NCBI GenBank assembly: GCA_003232175.1
Contig: QILX01000253.1
Coordinates: 1-8,929, forward strand
DNA: 8,929 bases
Reading direction: 5' to 3'
From: Hyphomicrobiales bacterium
GTDB lineage: Bacteria > Pseudomonadota > Alphaproteobacteria > Rhizobiales > SZUA-8
Shown here one piece after another: positions 1-6,569 of this stretch (the first letter of the stretch is position 1; each line of letters begins with the position of its first letter). Both the position numbers and the translations under genes were made by a program. Under the pieces are notes generated by a model, which saw only the letters and a program-made list of their open reading frames with translations, was not told the origin of the DNA and did no database searches.

Positions 1-1029
1 GAATGGCAGCTCGCGGTTGCCGCGGGGCAGGGGCTTCCGGCCCGCCAGGACGACATAGTCATTTCAGGCCATGCCGTTGAGGCCCGACTCTATGCGGAAA
101 ACCCGGTAACAGGCTTCCTGCCGTCGACTGGCAAGGTGTTGCACTTTGAGCCCCCATCGGGACCGGGCTTGCGTATCGACGCCGGTGTTGGACAGGGCGA
201 CGAGATCTCCACCCACTACGACCCGATGATCGCCAAGGTGATTGCCCATGGTAAAGATCGGGAGGAGGCCATTGCCAGATTGGATGCAGGTCTGGCCGAG
301 TTAGAATTCGCCGGCCCGCAAACCAATCAGGCTTTTTTGCGCCTTTTGCTAGCTGACGAGAATTTTGTCGCCGCGACCATGGATACCGGGCTGATTGAAT
401 GCAAGTTGCCACAAATTGTCGCCAAACTGCAATCTGCCAGCGGCGGCCATATTGCGCGTGCGGTGCGGGCGGTCATTGAAAGAGCAAGCCTGGCGGGGCG
501 CCATGATGTGTCGCCCTGGGCTATGTCCGATGCTTTTCAACTTGGGCCCCCCCGCACCGAAACAAGAGGTTTTGTCATTGGAGAGACAGTGCAGGATTTC
601 GATCTGGTCTGGGTGGGCGGCGTTCCCACGATCCCGGACCTGAACAGCGCGGACAAACAGATGACCGTTGTTGCAGATGGGGCCGGTATCGTGGTGGTGG
701 GCGGCGGCGACCAGCTCCGGGCCCGGATAGCAGACCCCTTTGAGCAGGTTTCTGACAGCGAAACGGGCAATGGAGAATTGCTTGCGCCCATGCCCGGCCT
801 TGTCATCGGGGTCGAAGTGCAGGAGGGTCAGCTGGTCGCCCAGGGGCAGCTTTTGCTGGTGCTTGAAGCCATGAAGATGGAACACGCAATCAAAGCGCCA
901 TTCGACGGCGTGGTGCACCAGCTTGCCATTAGCGCCGGCGACCGGGTGGCGCAAGGGGATAAAGTGGCCGTGGTTGAGCCGCACCTGCCCGAAACAGCCG
1001 GTGATCGCCACGGGGAAGAACCATCGTGA
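1..1029 (+). CDS. mccA: Biotin-dependent acyl-CoA carboxylase alpha subunit, probably 3-methylcrotonyl-CoA carboxylase (3' part only)
   Basis: The reading frame is open from base 1 to the TGA at 1027-1029, giving 342 residues; the 5' part lies outside the window. The fragment begins in the C-terminal part of the biotin carboxylase domain, with the GHAVEARLYAEN motif at residues 23-34, whose R29 corresponds to a conserved active-site arginine of the family, and YDPMIAKVIAHGKDREEA further on. A linking (BT-type) domain of about 150 residues follows. The biotin carrier domain sits at about 262-335 with the biotinylation motif EAMKMEH; the target lysine is K292. The enzyme carboxylates its carrier-bound biotin with ATP and bicarbonate, and a beta subunit transfers the carboxyl to the acyl-CoA. 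DTGLIE before the linking domain and MKMEH rather than MKMEN resemble methylcrotonyl-CoA carboxylase (leucine breakdown) more than propionyl-CoA carboxylase. The subfamily is an inference; the enzyme class is secure. The last codons overlap the next gene. Confidence 0.88.
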   Translation, partial: EWQLAVAAGQGLPARQDDIVISGHAVEARLYAENPVTGFLPSTGKVLHFEPPSGPGLRIDAGVGQGDEISTHYDPMIAKVIAHGKDREEAIARLDAGLAELEFAGPQTNQAFLRLLLADENFVAATMDTGLIECKLPQIVAKLQSASGGHIARAVRAVIERASLAGRHDVSPWAMSDAFQLGPPRTETRGFVIGETVQDFDLVWVGGVPTIPDLNSADKQMTVVADGAGIVVVGGGDQLRARIADPFEQVSDSETGNGELLAPMPGLVIGVEVQEGQLVAQGQLLLVLEAMKMEHAIKAPFDGVVHQLAISAGDRVAQGDKVAVVEPHLPETAGDRHGEEPS

Positions 1030-1457
1030 GCCTGCACATGCTAAAATTGTGCGTTGGTGTATCCGACATCGCCGGCCTTCAATACTGGGTTGACCTCCGG
1101 GCCGCCGAAGCGGTGAGCCGTGGGGAGCCGCCCTGCCACCGCCACATCACGCGCCACCGGCCGCGCCGTGGGGCCCAGATTACCGGCAAGGGTTCGCTTT
1201 ACTGGGTTATCAGCGGCTCCATTCAAGTGCGCCAGCCAATTGTCGGGTTTGAGGACGTCGTGGCCGAGGACAATGTCCGCCGCTGCGCCATTGTGTTGGC
1301 GCCAACCCTTGTTCCCACAAGACCGGTGCCACGGCGGCCCTTTCAGGGTTGGCGTTATCTGGAGGCGGATGACGCCCCCGCCGACCTTCAGAGCCACGAG
1401 GGTGATGAGCTTCCCGAGCAATTGCGCCACGAACTGGCGGGGCTGGGCCTGCTGTGA
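1026..1457 (+). CDS. DUF1489 family protein
   Basis: This 143-residue protein of unknown function matches the DUF1489 family, which is common in alphaproteobacteria. Recognisable family blocks are LKLCVGVSDI near the N terminus, the RHITRHRPRR region near residue 40, GSLYWVISGSIQVRQ at about 56-70, a DNVRRCAIVL block near 85, RPFQGWRYLEADDAP at about 103-117 and an ending in LPEQLRHELAGLGLL. It has no signal peptide or membrane segment, so it should be cytosolic. The GTG start at 1026 is preferred over the ATG at 1038 because the family begins with an M-x-LH-xxKLC pattern and GGGGAAG at 1012-1018 lies 7 bases upstream. The GTGA overlap with the carboxylase stop codon indicates translational coupling, so the two are probably one operon. 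Family membership is confident; the function is not known and no catalytic motif is apparent. Confidence 0.88.
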   Translation: MSLHMLKLCVGVSDIAGLQYWVDLRAAEAVSRGEPPCHRHITRHRPRRGAQITGKGSLYWVISGSIQVRQPIVGFEDVVAEDNVRRCAIVLAPTLVPTRPVPRRPFQGWRYLEADDAPADLQSHEGDELPEQLRHELAGLGLL

Positions 1458-1535
1458 AAAACTGGCGGGCAAAGGGCCTGTTTGGGCGGTGGAAAATGCC
1501 CCCAGAACGGCTGGAATTATTCGTTAAGCTGAAAT

Positions 1536-1540
1536 GATTC
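1536..1540. promoter_or_regulatory. GANTC (CcrM-type methylation) site upstream of mipZ
   Basis: GATTC fits GANTC, the target of the cell-cycle-regulated adenine methyltransferase CcrM found in most alphaproteobacteria. It is the only such site in the 284-base gap between the DUF1489 gene and mipZ. In Caulobacter, CcrM methylation is known to activate mipZ transcription. A five-base degenerate motif occurs often by chance, so a role here is inference. Confidence 0.4.
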
Positions 1541-1574
1541 GTGCAATACAACTTTATGGTGTGGGGACGCGTCT

Positions 1575-1583
1575 TGTGGATAA
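1575..1583 (-). promoter_or_regulatory. Perfect DnaA box upstream of mipZ
   Basis: The plus strand reads TGTGGATAA, the exact complement of the strong DnaA box TTATCCACA. It lies 62 bases upstream of the perfect TATAAT hexamer and about 160 bases before the mipZ start. DnaA acts as a transcription factor as well as an initiator in alphaproteobacteria, so this could tie mipZ expression to replication initiation. It is a single box in a region without an origin-like cluster, so an origin is not suggested. Confidence 0.5.
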
Positions 1584-1640
1584 GTTAAAGGCGAACTTCC
1601 AATGGATGTAAAATTAACCCAATAATAACAAGGCATAAGT

Positions 1641-1652
1641 CAATTATAATTG
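1641..1652 (+). promoter_or_regulatory. Candidate mipZ promoter -10 element within a 12-base palindrome
   Basis: CAATTATAATTG is a perfect 12-base palindrome containing TATAAT at 1645-1650, an exact sigma-70 -10 hexamer, about 92 bases before the mipZ start codon. The surrounding 1605-1660 stretch is AT-rich, unlike the coding regions. No convincing -35 hexamer lies 16-18 bases upstream (the sequence there is an AT-rich run), so the promoter would need an activator or another kind of recognition. The palindrome could also be an operator that blocks the -10. Confidence 0.45.
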
Positions 1653-1684
1653 TTTTCAACATCAAGCCGGACCGGGTTGAAAAC
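1652..1684 (+). repeat. 9-base perfect inverted repeat in the mipZ leader
   Basis: GTTTTCAAC at 1652-1660 and GTTGAAAAC at 1676-1684 are exact reverse complements separated by 15 bases. It starts just after the candidate -10 element. In RNA it would form a stem with a 15-base loop; in DNA it could be two half-sites about 2.3 helical turns apart centre to centre. No T run follows the second arm, so it is not a normal intrinsic terminator. Confidence 0.6.
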
Positions 1685-1741
1685 GTGAAGGTTGACCGAT
1701 GGCCAAGGCGCGACCCACTATGACGCAGCGGCGAGGGGAAA

Positions 1742-2635
1742 ATGGTCGAGGATACGCGCAGGAAATCCGGCTCCCATGTTGTTGTGCTTGGCAACGAAAA
1801 GGGAGGATCGGGCAAGTCGACAACGGCAATGCATCTGGCTGTGGCGCTGCTGAAAAGCGGCAGCCGTGTGGGGACCATTGATCTGGACAGCCGCCAGCGC
1901 ACCCTGACCCACTACGTCGAGAACCGCCGCGACTGGCTTGAAAAGAATGAAATTCCCCTGGAGATGCCCGAACACTATTCCATCGAGCGCTCGTTGCAGG
2001 ACAGTGTCAGCCTCAATGAGGAACGTGAATTTACCGCTTTCGCCGAGGCGGTGCGCGAGCTTGAGGGCAATGTCGATGTCATCATCATCGATACCCCCGG
2101 GACCGACAGCTACCTTTCGCGTCTGGGCCATTCGATGGCCGACACACTGGTAACGCCTCTAAATGACAGTTTTGTCGATCTCGATGTGCTGGCCGAACTC
2201 GATTCCGACACGTTGGAATATCGCCAGCCGTCCGCCTATGGCCGGATGGTACGTGACGCCCGGACCCGGCGCGAAGCTGCCGATGGCGGCGTAATCGAGT
2301 GGGTGGTCTTACGCAATCGCCTGGCGCCGATCAACGCTAGAAACCAGCGAAATGTCGCCGACGGTTTGGAGAAAATCGCCGAGGTTCTGGGTTTTCGTGT
2401 CGCTGAAGGGCTGGGAGAACGGGTGATATTTCGCGAGCTCTATTTATGCGGCCTCACGGTTTTCGATCAGTTGTCCGGTGGCGGCATGCCTATGCCGAGC
2501 ATCAGCCATGTGACCGCCCGGCAGGAAGTCCGCCGCCTCGCCCGTGCCTTGGGCCTTGATGTTCCGTCAATCCGCTCCGGGATCCAGGTGAGCGATGATG
2601 AAGACACGCTCCTGGCCGTTGGCGCCAGCGCCTGA
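1742..2635 (+). CDS. mipZ: MipZ, division-plane positioning ParA-type ATPase
   Basis: This 297-residue cytosolic P-loop ATPase belongs to the MinD/ParA superfamily and closely resembles MipZ. In Caulobacter, MipZ binds ParB at the poles, spreads over the nucleoid as an ATP dimer and inhibits FtsZ polymerisation, so the Z ring forms at midcell. The deviant Walker A motif GNEKGGSGKSTT lies at residues 17-28, with signature lysine K20 and P-loop lysine K25. The block IDLDSRQRT at 46-54 contains D49, the position equivalent to the catalytic D42 of Caulobacter MipZ. Walker B is VIIIDTPG at 113-120. MipZ-specific blocks include VTPLNDSFVDLD at 137-148, WVVLRNRLAP at 187-196 and a GLGERVIFREL stretch later. 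The length is normal for the family. The ATG at 1742 has GAGGGG at 1733-1738 as ribosome binding site. It appears to be transcribed alone from its own leader. There is no parAB next to it, so it is not the segregation ParA. Confidence 0.93.
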   Translation: MVEDTRRKSGSHVVVLGNEKGGSGKSTTAMHLAVALLKSGSRVGTIDLDSRQRTLTHYVENRRDWLEKNEIPLEMPEHYSIERSLQDSVSLNEEREFTAFAEAVRELEGNVDVIIIDTPGTDSYLSRLGHSMADTLVTPLNDSFVDLDVLAELDSDTLEYRQPSAYGRMVRDARTRREAADGGVIEWVVLRNRLAPINARNQRNVADGLEKIAEVLGFRVAEGLGERVIFRELYLCGLTVFDQLSGGGMPMPSISHVTARQEVRRLARALGLDVPSIRSGIQVSDDEDTLLAVGASA

Positions 2636-2925
2636 TATTGCCCTGTTACGCTTGGCCGTTGTCTGAATTTGTTAAACACACAACGCCCCGCGGTCAGGAT
2701 TTGGCCGTAATTGTTTTCAATGTATTCCCAAAGGCATTAGTCTTAGACTCTGCCAAACTAAGAAATATGTTGCGATTCCAGAGGCATAGCGTCATTCACA
2801 ATGACCAATCACCAGTACCACAGGTCCAAGACCTTTGATCACTCGCCGATATTGCACAATGGCGCAGCTTTGCCCATCATATAGGGGTCCCCAAATGTTC
2901 CGGGACAGGAAATTTTCCGGCTGAC
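2636..2925. promoter_or_regulatory. Regulatory intergenic region upstream of the VWA gene
   Basis: These 290 bases hold no gene that I accept. TAATTGTTTTCAA at 2708-2720 is identical to 1647-1659 in the mipZ leader. TTGGCC (2701-2706) and TATTCC (2723-2728), 16 bases apart, are a weak promoter guess. GANTC sites lie at 2746-2750 (GACTC) and 2774-2778 (GATTC). Short inverted repeats are TCTTAG/CTAAGA (2741-2746 and 2758-2763), GTCATT-cac-AATGAC (2791-2805), AGGTC-caa-GACCT (2822-2834), GGGG-t-CCCC (2884-2892) and GGAAA-t-TTTCC (2908-2918). No terminator with a T run is visible after mipZ. The content suggests a regulated promoter, but which elements are functional cannot be told from sequence alone. 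Confidence 0.45.
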
Positions 2926-3663
2926 ATGGTAAAATCGTCAAAACCGACTACAAGCAAAAATCTGGACGCGCGCAACGCTAGCGCGGACAGCCCGGTTGCC
3001 TCAAGCGAAGCGGACATTTCGCGATTTGTTGACGCGGTGCGCAAGACGCCAAGACCCGGCACCGGGCGCGGACGTCTGATTTTCGCCATGGATGCCACCA
3101 TGAGCCGTCAACCTAGCTGGGACCGGGCGCTGGCTATTCAATCGGAGATGTTCCGCGAAACCGCGGCAATTGGCGGCCTGGACGTTCAACTTATCTATTT
3201 TCGCGGGTTCGGCGAGTGCCGGGCCTCCAGATGGGTAGGTGACGGCAATGCCCTTGCCCGACTGATGACCAAGGTTTCGTGCCGGGGCGGGCACACCCAG
3301 ATCGGGCGTATCCTTTCCCACGCCCGCAATGAAGCCCACGACAAGCCAGTTGCGGCGATGGTATTTGTCGGCGACGCCATGGAGGAGGAGATTGACCATC
3401 TGGCGCAACTCGCCGGAGAACTGGGTCTGATAAAAATACCGGTATTCATGTTTCATGAAGGCCATGATCCTGTTGCCGAGACCGCTTTTCGCGAGATCGC
3501 CCGGCTGTCCCGTGGCGCCTATTGCAAATTTTCTGCACAGTCCGCCGATGAATTGCGCCGCCTTTTGACTGCTGTTGCCGTATATGCTGCAGGGGGGCAA
3601 AAGGCGTTGGCTGCGCGCGGCCACGACCGCACCGCGCAGGTTCTGCTGCAACAACTTCGCTAA
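2926..3663 (+). CDS. von Willebrand factor A (VWA) domain protein, unknown function
   Basis: This 245-residue protein has a polar, probably disordered N terminus (about 1-45) and then a VWA-like Rossmann fold. The first strand RLIFAMDATMS at 50-60 carries a metal-ion-dependent adhesion site (MIDAS) of the form DxTxS (D56, T58, S60), with threonine in place of the usual first serine. GGHTQIG at 121-127 supplies the candidate MIDAS threonine T124, and MVFVGDAMEEE at 145-155 supplies D150. The site therefore looks able to bind a metal. No signal peptide or membrane segment is present, so it should be cytosolic. It ends 19 bases before the J-domain gene, so the two are almost certainly cotranscribed. 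The ATG at 2926 is preceded by AGGA at 2907-2910, a weak and rather distant ribosome binding site that lies in a small palindrome; the start is the best in-frame choice but not certain. I do not recognise a specific function. Confidence 0.8.
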   Translation: MVKSSKPTTSKNLDARNASADSPVASSEADISRFVDAVRKTPRPGTGRGRLIFAMDATMSRQPSWDRALAIQSEMFRETAAIGGLDVQLIYFRGFGECRASRWVGDGNALARLMTKVSCRGGHTQIGRILSHARNEAHDKPVAAMVFVGDAMEEEIDHLAQLAGELGLIKIPVFMFHEGHDPVAETAFREIARLSRGAYCKFSAQSADELRRLLTAVAVYAAGGQKALAARGHDRTAQVLLQQLR

Positions 3664-3682
3664 GGTCAGCAAGGCAAATTTT

Positions 3683-4399
3683 ATGCAGTGGTTTTTTCTC
3701 GCTATTATCGCTTTAAGCCTCCTGGTGCTGATCAGCGGACCTTTGGCCACCGCTGATCCCAAAGCGCTGGCCAGGGGCTTGCGGATTGCCGGCGGCTTGG
3801 TGGCGCTTGGACTTGCCGCTTTGCTCTTCTACGTTGGCCGTACTGGCTTCGCCCTGCCGCTGGCCGCCCTGGGTGCCATGCTTCTGAGCCGGGGCATGGG
3901 ATCCGGATTTCGCTTCCAGAGCGGCAATGCGACCAAGTCCGCGGGCCAGAAATCAACCGTCCGCACGCAGTGGCTTGAGATGGTGCTCGATCACGACACT
4001 GGGGAGATGGTGGGAAAATTTATTCGCGGACCGCTGGCCGGGCAAATGTTCAGTGAATTCGGCCAGGCTGAAATTGTCGCCGCTTTTGATGAACTTGTCG
4101 GTCTGGACGGCCAAAGCGCACAACTACTGGAAGCTTATCTGGATCGGCATTTTGATGGTTGGAGCGAGGGACGGGCGCCAGGCGCGCAGGCGCAAAGTGG
4201 CGCAAGTTCAGGGGCCTCGGGACCGATGTCCATGTCCGAGGCCTATGAAATACTCGGTCTGGCTGCGGGGGCCAGCGCCGCGGACATCAGTGCGGCCCAT
4301 CGACGGTTGATGAAAAACCTTCACCCTGACCAGGGTGGTTCGACCTTTCTGGCCGCCAAGGTCAACCAGGCCAAAGATGTGGCCATGGGACAAAAATAA
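3683..4399 (+). CDS. Membrane-anchored J-domain protein, Pam18/Tim14-like
   Basis: The product is 238 residues from the ATG at 3683, which has AAGG at 3671-3674 as ribosome binding site. The open frame extends upstream to 3575, but that overlaps the VWA gene in another frame and encodes an unlikely sequence. Hydrophobic segments lie at about 3-20, 34-51 and 54-70. Positive residues K27, R31 and R34, and R70 and R77, suggest that the C-terminal part faces the cytoplasm. A conserved middle block around 95-160 (WLEMVLDHDTGEMVGKF, then GPLAGQ and LLEAYLDRHFDGW) resembles that of other alphaproteobacterial DnaJ-like proteins. After a Ser/Gly/Ala linker at about 165-182 a short J domain ends the protein, with the HPD motif at 214-216 followed by QGGS and an AKVNQAKD helix. 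J domains stimulate DnaK ATPase, so this would recruit DnaK to the inner membrane. There is no Gly/Phe or zinc-finger region, so it is not DnaJ itself. The client is unknown. Confidence 0.88.
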   Translation: MQWFFLAIIALSLLVLISGPLATADPKALARGLRIAGGLVALGLAALLFYVGRTGFALPLAALGAMLLSRGMGSGFRFQSGNATKSAGQKSTVRTQWLEMVLDHDTGEMVGKFIRGPLAGQMFSEFGQAEIVAAFDELVGLDGQSAQLLEAYLDRHFDGWSEGRAPGAQAQSGASSGASGPMSMSEAYEILGLAAGASAADISAAHRRLMKNLHPDQGGSTFLAAKVNQAKDVAMGQK

Positions 4400-4454
4400 A
4401 AGAGCAGCCCCGGATGGATTAGAGTCGAAGGAGACGTTGCTCCGCGTGACGCTC

Positions 4455-6320
4455 CTACTGAGCCAGAACGATGCAGGGAATGCGGCGTTTCTTCAAAGCC
4501 TTGCAGGTCCGGTTGGCATTGCGCTTGGCCAGACCGGCAAACCGCGCCCGGTAAAAGGTGCCCTTGTCGTTCTCGGCCTGGACCGCAATGCCCATCGAAT
4601 TGGCCAGCAGGCGGCGGGCGGCTTTACGCACTTCGTCGATACGCTCTTCGGCCTTCTGTTTGTAAACATAGGCGCCTACCTGAATCTGGTAGCCGTCGGG
4701 AATGACGACCGGTGGCGGGGTCACTTTGGCTTGAGGTTGGGTTGTGGGGGCGGTCGCCTGGCGTTCAAGGGCATTAGGTATGCGATTGCGCGCAGCCTCT
4801 GAGCTGCCGGCAGCCAGTGCGGGCGTTGAGTTTACCGCCGGTTGTGCCACAGGCTGATCCACTGTCGAGGATGGGGGAAGGATCAACCGCGCAACGCGTT
4901 TAGCCGGCCGGTCCTGGCGGCGGTCGGCGGGAAGATTTGCCAGCCTCAGATTACCAAGAGGGTTTTCAGCCACAGCAATTGCCGGCCGTAAGGCTGGTGT
5001 GGCTTCGGGACGTCCGCCGGTTGAAATGGCGGAGTTGGCGATCAGCGCCGCGATGCTCGAAATGACCTGGTTGTTCTGGACCGCGGCATAAGCCGTCGTG
5101 GCAAACCCGCCAACATCAGTTTCGTTGCTGGCGAGGCTCTGATAGTCAATTGATCTGAGCTGTGGGGCCTTGGCGTGATTTGGAACGCGAGCCGGGGATG
5201 CCTTGGCGACGGCGTAAACCCGGGACACAGGTTCAGCAAGCGGCATTTCGCGATTGCGCGGAGCAAGGGCGGCAATCCGCATAAGCAGGACACCTTCCTT
5301 TTGACCGGCACCAGTATTGGGACCAGCAACAACATTGGAACTGGCAACGGCAATTGCGTCTGGTTTTCCGCTAACCGGCAGCACATGGGGCTTGACGGTG
5401 TTTTTTACGCTGACAGGTGTTCGGGCCGGTTTCTGCCCCGGAATGGGCGCGGGCCGGGCCAGGGCAAGCCGGATAGGTGTGGGCGGGGGCCCGTTATAGG
5501 CGACGACCTTGGGAAAGGCGTTAGTGATCAGCTTGCGCATCTGAGCATCACGGGAGCGGCCGGTTTTGCCGCCCAGCACGACGGCCACGACCTTTTTGTT
5601 GCCGCGCTTGACCACGGCGGTCAGGTTGTAGCCCGAGGCGCGAATATAGCCGGTTTTGATGCCGGTGGTCCCTTTGAAGCGGCCAAGCAGCTTGTTGTAA
5701 TTTCTAAATGTGCGGCCGCGAAAGGTGAATTTCTTGACACTGAAATAACTGTACAGTTTTGGAAAATCAGCCTGGATGCGCATCGAAAGCTTGATGAGAT
5801 CGCGCGCTGTGGTTTTCTGGCGCCTGTCGGGCAGACCATGGGGGTTGCGAAATGTCGTCTTCTTCATGCCAATGGCGCGGGCGGTTCTGGTCATGCGCTT
5901 GGCGAATTTTGTCTGGGTGCCGCTGATATTCTCCGCCACCACCGTCGCCACGTCATTGGCCGATTTGGTGACCAGGGCGCGAATGGCGGTATCGACCGTT
6001 ATGGTCTCGCCGGGCCTGAGGCCCAATTTGGAAGGGGGCCGGCCTGATGCGTATTTCGACACTTTGAGCCGCGTGCTTTTTTTGAGCCGGCCGGCGCGAA
6101 GCTCTTCGAAGACAATATAAAGCGTCATCACCTTGGTGATGGAGGCAGGATACCGGGGCGAATCGACATTCCGGCCATAGATCATCTTGCCGGTATAGCC
6201 GTCCACGACCATGGCCGCATATTTGGCATTGGCGCTGGCTGGAAGTGTTGACAACACCAGAGCCACGCAACCAGCGGTTATCATCTGAAACAAAAAAACG
6301 ACCGACCATCGGCGAACCAT
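4455..6320 (-). CDS. dacA: D-alanyl-D-alanine carboxypeptidase (PBP5/DacA family) with C-terminal SPOR domain
   Basis: This penicillin-binding protein of the S11 peptidase family removes the terminal D-alanine from pentapeptide stems in the periplasm. From the ATG at 6320-6318 it has 621 residues. A signal peptide spans about 1-30, with a hydrophobic core and a probable cut after PASA. The three active-site motifs are SITK (60-63, nucleophile S60), SAN (120-122) and KTG (222-224). The catalytic domain ends near 275. A roughly 260-residue Pro/Ala/Val-rich linker of low complexity follows, and then a SPOR domain at about 541-621 (GYQIQVGAY through KKRRIPCIVLAQ), which binds denuded septal glycan. 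The start was chosen because AAGGGG lies 6 bases upstream and the signal peptide begins properly there; frames reach back to 6407 with poorer initiation context. The gene converges on the J-protein gene with a 55-base gap that shows no clear terminator. The symbol dacA is by family; dacC or dacF are possible. Confidence 0.9.
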   Translation of the reverse strand: MVRRWSVVFLFQMITAGCVALVLSTLPASANAKYAAMVVDGYTGKMIYGRNVDSPRYPASITKVMTLYIVFEELRAGRLKKSTRLKVSKYASGRPPSKLGLRPGETITVDTAIRALVTKSANDVATVVAENISGTQTKFAKRMTRTARAIGMKKTTFRNPHGLPDRRQKTTARDLIKLSMRIQADFPKLYSYFSVKKFTFRGRTFRNYNKLLGRFKGTTGIKTGYIRASGYNLTAVVKRGNKKVVAVVLGGKTGRSRDAQMRKLITNAFPKVVAYNGPPPTPIRLALARPAPIPGQKPARTPVSVKNTVKPHVLPVSGKPDAIAVASSNVVAGPNTGAGQKEGVLLMRIAALAPRNREMPLAEPVSRVYAVAKASPARVPNHAKAPQLRSIDYQSLASNETDVGGFATTAYAAVQNNQVISSIAALIANSAISTGGRPEATPALRPAIAVAENPLGNLRLANLPADRRQDRPAKRVARLILPPSSTVDQPVAQPAVNSTPALAAGSSEAARNRIPNALERQATAPTTQPQAKVTPPPVVIPDGYQIQVGAYVYKQKAEERIDEVRKAARRLLANSMGIAVQAENDKGTFYRARFAGLAKRNANRTCKALKKRRIPCIVLAQ

Positions 6321-6569
6321 GCCGAACCCCTTTACTAACATTACACCCGGCTCAAGACCGTTAGGCCTGCTGGAAATCGGGTGTCCCCGCACTCGCTTCG
6401 GTTGCAATAAGCGAAAAATTTCTTTCCGCTATCTGAAATATTACAAACCTCTGCAATGCGACTTTTCCATGACACTCAATTTGTCGTCCGGCCAATTCAC
6501 CTGGAATTTGAATCATTTTAGAGGCTCTGTGTTAGCGTTCGGTAAATCTCCATAAAAAAAAGTATGAAA

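Noticed and set aside
349..1011. Minus-strand open frame of 220 codons opposite the carboxylase gene
   Set aside because: The plus-strand frame carries clear carboxylase and biotin-carrier motifs; the antisense product shows no family pattern, and such shadows are usual in GC-rich coding DNA.
1575..1583. Replication origin suggested by the DnaA box
   Set aside because: There is one box only, no cluster and no adjoining origin-type genes.
1614..1632. Possible CtrA binding site (TTAA-N7-TTAA) upstream of mipZ
   Set aside because: Only one half-site, TTAACC at 1614-1619, is present; the second half at the proper spacing reads differently.
2638..2838. 66-codon open frame directly after mipZ
   Set aside because: It starts at a TTG three codons or less after the mipZ stop with no ribosome binding site, resembles no family I know, and runs through inverted repeats that look regulatory.
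2895..2924. Nine-residue open frame starting at an ATG just before the VWA gene, a possible leader peptide
   Set aside because: There is no ribosome binding site for it, no run of a regulatory amino acid and no attenuator structure.
3575..3682. Upstream extension of the J-protein gene to 3575
   Set aside because: It would overlap the VWA gene by about 90 bases, adds an Arg/Cys-rich sequence ahead of the first membrane segment, and lacks the ribosome binding site seen before 3683.
4400..4454. Shared terminator between the convergent J-protein and dacA genes
   Set aside because: Only short, broken complementarities (GGAG/CTCC around 4430-4454) are present, and there is no T run on either strand.
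5175..6047. Plus-strand open frame of 290 codons inside dacA
   Set aside because: It lies antisense to the catalytic motifs of DacA and has a Gly/Asp/His-rich composition typical of an antisense shadow, with no ribosome binding site seen.
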